From Typhlomys cinereus (Eukaryota; Chordata; Mammalia; Rodentia; Platacanthomyidae), in assembly GCA_023101885.1 (NCBI GenBank), contig JALPQD010000358.1, forward strand, positions 1,770,761 through 1,834,760: a stretch of DNA of 64,000 bases, written 5' to 3'. The notes under the pieces were generated by a model. It saw nothing but the letters and a program-made list of their open reading frames with translations. It was not told the DNA's origin and made no database searches. Position 1 is the stretch's first letter; the number at the start of each line of letters is the position of its first letter. Both the position numbers and the translations under genes were made by a program. Shown one piece after another: positions 57,480-64,000 of the stretch.

Positions 57480-58058
57480 TTGGGGAAGTTCATCACTTTG
57501 TCACAGTTCACATTGCTTTGTCTAGTCAGGGACACTGGAACCAATTCTGACTCCACAATCTGCCTTGGTGATTTCTCTACTAAACAGCCAACAAGGATGG
57601 TGGGAAAGGCTGGTTTGAACCCCAGAAAGCAAGTCTTTTTATACTGTTTGACTTCCATTAGTATGTTCTTAAGCTGCACGGAACTTCTGCCCACTCTGGG
57701 GTGCTGCTGTCTCCAAGGTTGGCGCTATGTGTTCAACTCTCCCGACTCCTTCAGCCCAAGCCTATTGCTCAGATGGGCAGCTGCACTACTAGCCACCCAT
57801 ATAGCAGAAGCTTTCTATACCAGGCAGAATCCCATTTGGAAGCAGAACAGTGGGCCAGGAGTCCAGCAACCTACACAGAGTGGGTCCTTTTGGGTGTTTG
57901 AATCTCAAAGTGTGAATCAGGGCTCCAGGATATTTTGTGGATTGGACTACGAGGGTTTTACAAGCTGTAAGCTGGGAGTTAAGGAAGAGGGCAGGACTAT
58001 GAGTCTAGGTAACTATAAGATACACAGAAAGAAAGGTCCTGAGATAAAACTTCAGTGA
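57480..58058 (+). other. 192-codon open frame, not recognised
   Basis: The longest open frame outside L1. The peptide is Ser/Leu/Cys-rich, with no domain, signal peptide or membrane pattern I trust. There is no start context, intron signal or neighbouring exon to support it. I list it for completeness and think it is most likely chance. Confidence 0.08.
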
Positions 58059-58533
58059 ATAAGAAGAAAGGACGATCAAAAATTAAAATAGTGGAACCTT
58101 AAAGTGAGTAGGAGAGGGAAGGCCTAGAGAGATGTAACAGAGCTTCTGTACCTTCAACTATAATCTTTGTTATATAGAGCAAAGGATGCATAGGTTGTAG
58201 CATTAGTTACATATATGCTACATGTGTTACTTTGGAAGATCTCACATATTTCATTAAAATGTTTAAATGAACCACAAAACTACTGGGAATTAAGGAAATC
58301 AAGACAGAAAATACAAATGAGTCTTTCAAATAGTTTGGTTGAGAAAGACCAGCAAGAGTAGATAGAGTTGAGGTTAGAAGAAGGTGCGGGGTTAAGAATT
58401 GTCCTTAGTGTGGGAATTGCTTGAGCAGTTTATGAACTTTAGTGGCTTCCAAGAAAGACAGCAGTTGGCATGTGGTCAGTAAGCCTGAAAACCCAAGAAG
58501 GGAACCACGTCCTGGTGATTACACTGTACACAC

Positions 58534-58713
58534 CACAGACATACACACAGACACACACACACAGACACACACACACAGACACACACACAGACACACACAC
58601 AGACACACACAGACAGAGACACACACACAGACACACACACACATACAGAGACACACACACAGAGACACACACACATAGACACACACACAGACACACACAC
58701 ACACACACACACA
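58534..58713. repeat. compound CA/CAGA microsatellite
   Basis: About 180 bases of 'acacacacacagac' type units ending in a pure CA run. The spacing between GA interruptions varies between 10 and 16 bases. Thr-His-rich and Cys-Val-rich frames across it are artefacts. Confidence 0.95.
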
Positions 58714-58939
58714 AACCATACAAATCAGCTTTCCCAGCATATTATTTCCCAATATTTTAATTTCAGAAGGAAGATTTATTGGCTTGTAGGAGTCCTGAGT
58801 GCTAACTCTTCTACCATGTCTGTGGGCTTTGCTTATCTAACGGCACCTTCTTAGCCCCCATAGCAAGACAGTTCCCAGGACACAACCTTGTCATGTAACC
58901 TGGAGTAACAGCTCTTCCAGTTCAGGTGCTGTCTTCAAT

Positions 58940-59220
58940 AAGTCAATTAGAAAAAGAAAAGTGAAAAGCAGGAAAAGATTTATTCAATATGGCCATACAG
59001 GACAGAGGAACATCCACTGTTGTTCCCAGTTCTGCCTTCAGTGTTCTAATGTGGGGTTTTAGGTTTGAATAGAAGGCAAGAATTGTGCAATGTTAAACAG
59101 TTCTGCTCAAGGTTTGGTTCCACCCATCATTGTCATGGCTCTTGCAAGGTGGTCTAGCAAGTTGTCAGAATTGTGTGACATCTCTCCTCTGTCCTGACTA
59201 ATATCTTAGTAATCTTTCAG
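58940..59220 (+). repeat. unnamed dispersed repeat, second copy
   Basis: Uninterrupted relative of the repeat split by L1 copy E at 1036-2330. It gives the pre-insertion sequence of that site. Confidence 0.5.
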
Positions 59221-59224
59221 AACA

Positions 59225-59455
59225 AGAAAAGGCTACATTACATAGTGCACACAGGAAACCTTACCACAGCCTGTGGAACGCATGATCAACATGACTAAAC
59301 TACGAAGGGAAGGACTAACAAAAACTATATATGGCAAAGCCCTGCTCTGCTCAGAGTTCACTTTTAAGATGGAGATCCATTGAACCGGCCAGCACAATAA
59401 ACTGCTTCCTAGAAGAAAGTCTCCTCATCTCGCTTCTCTGTGCAGCAGGTCTGAA
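59225..59455 (+). other. LTR-like segment
   Basis: 'aaactatatatggc' (TATA-like), then 'agttcacttttaagatggag', 'cagcacaataaactgc' (polyadenylation motif) and 'gtctcctcatctcgc' resemble the U3-R-U5 layout of a rodent ERV LTR. No flanking internal region. Confidence 0.25.
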
Positions 59456-60346
59456 TAGCATAGTTCCTTCCTCCTCCCCCCGGCTGGTGCCAGGCCTCTC
59501 TGCTCCCAGCATGAGAGCCTTTCAGAGAATTCCAATTTCTTTGGTACTTGGCATCGACTTGTCTAAATAGCCACAGGGGAAGCGTCGGCATTCTGCAAGA
59601 TGATTTTCCTCTCTATGCCATGCAGCTGCACATAGATTAGAGTGAGCTGCATCCTGAGACTCCAGGAAGGAGCAAATAGAAACTCTTGGTAGGTAGCCAC
59701 ATCATAAAATGTATGATGAATCCACTCAAGTTTGGACTAGCCAAAGCTATACTGGTAAGATGCCATTCTGGACTTTCTGAGGTGTTGGGAACTAGCAGTC
59801 TCCCCCTTATCTTCAGTCTCTTTTCTATAACCCCGGTCACCCAGAGTCAGCCATGGTTCAAAACATTAATGGAAAAGCCTCCCAAAGTAGTCATGGGCTT
59901 AAGTTGCTTATCATTCTCAATAATGTGATGACATCCGAGATGCACGGAATGCTTATCAGCACATATATGTTGACCCTGTCCCCTACAGCCATCTTATTTA
60001 TCGGATTACCCACAGGGGTAACACAGTGCTCTGTGCAAGGGGTCTATGAAGAGCCTGACCTACCTAGACTGCCCACTCCCTTCATCTCAAGCCAGCACTG
60101 TGCAGTTATCATCACAGAGGGAAGACAAGCACAGTATAGAATGATATTGAGACAGCACAGCATGCACACAATCTGTATACTAGGTTGCTAGAACCATCAT
60201 TTTTGCATTTTATCATTAATTTTTTCTCTGCATGTGGGCATCAGTGAGAGACCTGGGGCTGATATTGGGAAACACCTGTGATAGCTCTTCTATCTTGTTA
60301 TTTTAAGACAGCGACTTTAGTCAAACCCAGAGTTTGCTGATATGGT
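59456..60346. other. no recognisable gene or repeat
   Basis: No supported feature. Confidence 0.4.
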
Positions 60347-60500
60347 TAGATAGACTAGCCAACTATCTCTTTCCAAGGCCAGAATTGCAAGTAGGCTGCC
60401 GCATCCACCAAGCATGTTGCAAGGGATCTGGGATTCCAAATTCCAGTTCTTTTGCTGGTGGGAAACTGTTTGATCACGGAGTCATCTACCCAGCCTTTAG
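60347..60500 (-). mobile_element. B4-like SINE fragment
   Basis: 'aaggccagaattgcaagtaggctgcc', 'gggattccaaattccagttc' and 'ggagtcatctacccagcc' match the SINEs at 18050 and 63020. Confidence 0.6.
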
Positions 60501-62694
60501 TACTAATGTTGCTCTCACTTGTAAATTAAACTCTGCTATGTTATGAATATGAAGGAAGGCAAGGGTATATATAGGATACAGTGCATCCTCAGGGTCCAGT
60601 GAAAGAGGCGACTGTTACGTATCTTCATACAAATGCTTTAGAGTCTCAGTTCTATTTCTACTCGATGTAGTCATCTACCATCTGTCCTTCTGTCAGAAAC
60701 GGCAGATCCACACTGCATTTATTTGATATCCAGTCATCATATCGTAGTGACATTCTTCTACCTCAGCAGCAGAGTAACTCTGTAACTTGGCTGCTTCTCT
60801 AGCTAATAAGTCAGGCTGATGTGAATTTTATTATCTTAAACTTGTTCACTGATGGTTCAGCCTCTCTCTTTTGAAAATCTATCGCATGTGGACTATGGAG
60901 TTCCTCTGTGATAGAGTCTCTGAGCAGTGTGCTCAAGGCCTTGAGTTCGGTCCCCAGAACTTCCCCACCATAGCATTGTCTGCAGAAAGACAGACCTTTT
61001 GACCGGGTCTCAGGCTGTTTCCTGGTGTTTGTGCTCTCATCTAGAGGCACTGGCACGTGGCTGACTTATACAAGACAGAGTAAAATGAGAAAAAGTGTTT
61101 ATCTTAGAAACTTGTATCAAAACAGGACTATTTTTATTTTTGAAGAGCACCATAAGTGAGTTGGTGATAGAACATAAAACCATGAGAAATGAGTTAGAAG
61201 ACAGAAGATTTCAGAAGAAGGACCTTCACAGTACATGGCGCAGGGGGCACTATAGTTTCTGCATGATAACCGAAGCCTAGTCAGGATGACCCCCCACATT
61301 TGGGGGGGCTAACTAAGCCATGGAGAGGAAGCAGAAGCTGAAGAGCAAGGGAAGAGCATGGGGCAGCCTCATCTACGAGTACGGATGGCAGAGAGGCCCC
61401 GATTCCGTATGAAATCCCTTCCCACGCTTCTAGCTAGCCTTGGCAACTTCTTTCCTGAGAATACTTGAAGCAGATTACACAGGGCTAAAAATTCTAAGTT
61501 TTGAGTGCATACCTATGTGACTGAACAAAGGTAGAAGTCTGAATCTGGCTAAGTTGGCATTTTACTGAAAGAAAACATCATACTCTTTGAGAAAAAGGCA
61601 ATAAGTCAGAGCTGCCTACTCATAATATTCATAGATTATCAGCTAAAATTACTCATTCTACACAAACCAAAGCAATGTGCAACATTTAAATGGAAAAGAC
61701 CATTCTGAGAAGATCCACGTGTTTGAATTTAACTTTTAAGGGTTTTTTGGAAACTCTTGAACATGTGTCCAATGAGATAAAGCAAAAGTATGCAATGTAT
61801 CAGAACTGAGATTTCAATGAAGAAAATGCAAAGTGAAACAAATGGAAATCTATGATGCAAATTATCTCTTTTATTTCAAAACCATTAATGTCTTAAAAAT
61901 AACAACCTTGAGTCTTCAATTATTGACCTACATGTGAGTCATGATGTGTCAAATACACAATATTTTGTCCCATATCATTTCACTCATAGATACTTACCCA
62001 AGACAAATGAAAACACATGTTCTCTCAAGTGCTTGTGCATGATTACTTGAGAGGCTCTTTTCACAGCAAGGGCAGACTAGCAACAACTCAGTTGTCCATG
62101 GGAGAGCATTTGTGAATAACCAGACAAGTATGGTGACCATGTTGAGTGACATAAGTCAGACACAGAAAGAATAAAAATAGTAAATGCTGTTTCTCTATTT
62201 CAGTAAAATTCTGAAAAATGTCAACTCGTTTTCATTGACAAGAAGTTGTTTGGGGACTATGCTCATCAAAGGAAGGGAGACACATGCAAAAGTCATGAAG
62301 ATGCATCCTCCAGCTCAGTTGCTGTAGGGGTCTCACCACATGTGGATGCATCCAAACTCATGGAAGTGAACATCTTAATCAAAGCAACTGTTGAAAGTAG
62401 ATAGCACATTGGGAATCCATCAGAGCAAGGCAGAAGAAAGAGGAAGATCAAATAACATGGAAAGCAAGCAAAGTCCAGCAAGGGAAAGAAGTCCCCATGT
62501 GGACTCAGGATGCCTAATACTGAATTTGAGCCCATGGGTTTTGCTGAAATATTATGGTCCCTACAACCATGGTGAAAATGCTACAATCTATGAAGGTTCT
62601 GATCTAAAATGATGAAGAGAAGCTTTCTTGTTTGTATGGCTTGATGTAGAATGAAATGAGAAAAGTATGTAAAAGGCAAATAGATGTCTCTGAC
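60501..62694. other. no recognisable gene or repeat; one small hairpin
   Basis: Contains C6-ACATTT-G7 at 61290-61308, a short GC hairpin. Otherwise nothing supported. Confidence 0.4.
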
Positions 62695-62800
62695 TTTTTT
62701 AAATGATTTTTTAGTTTTACAAGCATATTGAGTTCTAATCCCTGCTTCCTCCATCCCCCTTCCCATTCCCCTCTTTTCCCCTAACCATAGAGTCTGGACC
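62695..62800 (-). mobile_element. possible old L1 3' end
   Basis: A T-rich stretch, then 'tttacaagcatattgagtt', then a C/T-rich run resembles the T tail, terminal block and polypurine tract of the L1 3' UTRs elsewhere in the window. Short and diverged. Confidence 0.35.
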
Positions 62801-63019
62801 AGAAGGACACTAGCCAAATGCAATATTTTCTAAATTGAAATATACATAGAAAGAAGCAATTGCATTTCCATAGATTTGGGCTGGGAATTTGAGAAAACTG
62901 TACCCAGCAAGATCTAAGGAACTGTGCATATGTGGCTAATCATGTGGGTTATTGCTGTAAGAGATGTACACGGTCAACTTCTTGACTTCCTGTCCGCAAG
63001 TTTGTAAACTCACAAATTT

Positions 63020-63039
63020 TGCTCTTTTTGGTGTGTGCG

Positions 63040-63087
<48 letters not shown>

Positions 63088-63332
63088 TGTGTGCAAGCAT
63101 GTATTCAAGAGGACTCAAGTGTGTATGCCTGTTGAGGCCCAAGGGTGACATGGGGAAATCATCTTGGATCACTGCTCAGTCTCCTTATTGTTTTGCTCTG
63201 GGGCTTCCAGGGCCAGAATTGCAGGCTGCCATCATATCCAGCTGACATTTTTACTTAGAATTTGGGGGTTTGAACTCAGATTCTTTTGTTTGTAAGACAA
63301 CATTTTTAACCCTGAGCTACCACCTGAGACCC
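63020..63332 (-). mobile_element. B4-like SINE with (GT)n
   Basis: (GT)n at 63041-63083, then 'ggcccaagggtgacatgggg', 'ctccttattgttttgctctgg', 'ggccagaattgcaggctgcc' and, at the head end, 'gggggtttgaactcag' and 'ccctgagctaccacctgag'. It is a nearly complete B4-type SINE in antisense. Confidence 0.7.
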
Positions 63333-64000
63333 AAACTCTAAATTTTAAAGTAGAAACACTGAGTCAGGGAAACATGAGTCATCAATCAAGGGGCTTTTAA
63401 AACCTTCTATCCCAGCTCAGCTTTCCCTCATCTCTGGGACACAGCCAAGGCATAAGCATTTTCAAGACTTCTTGTTGGATCTCTGTGCTAGCCTCCGCAC
63501 CACAGGGGAATGACAAAGTGGTTCTTGTTATTTGTCTATTTATCACTTTGCTCATACAGAATCCTGTCTCCTCTGTAGCCATAAGGTTCCCTGGCGAGCT
63601 AACCAGAATCTTGTCATACTTTAATAGGAAGTAGCTCTGACAGAAATCCAGAGGACAGAGCAAAGATCCTTCCAGCATGCACTAAAAAAGACTTCCATGA
63701 CAACAAAGTTACCATTGTCTGTGATGCTATTCTTGGTGTCTTGCTCTAAAGTTTTCTCTTTTCTAAATCCGAGTGAAGGAGAAGGGCCACGCTGCTAAAC
63801 GTGCTGCCTGTAACAATATTGATCAATTAGATATTCTCTAGCCATCCAGCTTCTTCTTGCCACAAAAAGAACCATACAATCCCCTAAAATGTTAGATTGT
63901 TTGAGTTACAAGAGGAAAACTGAAAGAACAAACATGAAATGGAACAAGATAACCATCTGCATGTTTGCTATCAAGGATTTGAGTGCCTGCATAATGTTCA
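63333..64000. other. no recognisable gene or repeat
   Basis: No supported feature up to the window edge. Confidence 0.4.

Noticed and set aside
58439..58760. Cys-Val- and Thr-His-repeat proteins across CA tracts (also near 6.7-7.1, 35.6-35.8, 41.9, 52.0 and 63.0 kb)
   Set aside because: Translations of microsatellites.
1..64000. Host protein-coding exons
   Set aside because: No frame outside L1 shows a known domain together with splice sites. A few short exons could be missed by eye.

Overview
This is a stretch of mammalian, almost certainly rodent, nuclear DNA with no host protein-coding gene, exon, rRNA or tRNA gene that I can recognise. The repeat content points to a rodent related to the mouse lineage: L1 LINEs with a G-rich 3' UTR, B1-, B4-, ID- and B2/B3-like SINEs, MaLR-type LTRs (MT/ORR1-like), and very long (CA)n, (GA)n and (AGC)n microsatellites. 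I cannot name the species. The window is best read as intergenic or intronic DNA built up by layered retrotransposition.

Layout. At 0-9.6 kb there is microsatellite-rich unique DNA, a plus-strand L1 3' fragment (1191-2174) inserted in an unnamed repeat, a 21-bp minisatellite (6190-6415) and two old L1 3' UTRs. At 9.9-19 kb an ancient minus-strand L1 is split by a full-length younger L1 (copy A, 10601-16835) with a perfect 15-bp target-site duplication. At 19.9-27.1 kb a 5'-truncated L1 3' UTR (copy C) is split by a second full-length L1 (copy B, 20374-26748). B has a 13-bp duplication and C a 14-bp one, so the nesting can be read to the base. From 27 to 64 kb the DNA is mostly old: L1 fragments, about a dozen MaLR LTRs (one solo LTR nested in another with a 5-bp duplication), SINEs with CA-rich tails, and unique sequence.

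Copies A and B are the only coding content. Each has a complete 354-residue ORF1 and a full-length but broken ORF2. ORF2 of A carries two frameshifts and two stops; ORF2 of B carries four frameshifts. Copy B keeps the endonuclease domain in one frame with all catalytic positions. Copy A keeps the reverse-transcriptase core in one frame. Both were once autonomous, and neither now encodes a full ORF2 protein. Their 5' UTRs are GC-rich and built from a roughly 250-bp monomer (period 252 bp in B), and each monomer carries a consensus splice donor on the sense strand. A and B are almost identical across ORF1 but clearly different in the 5' UTR and in the 3' part of ORF2. That mosaic, together with the monomer promoter, is the most interesting signal in the window.

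Family names for SINEs and LTRs are by recognition of sequence style, without a database search. Boundaries not tied to a duplication are approximate to tens of bases.
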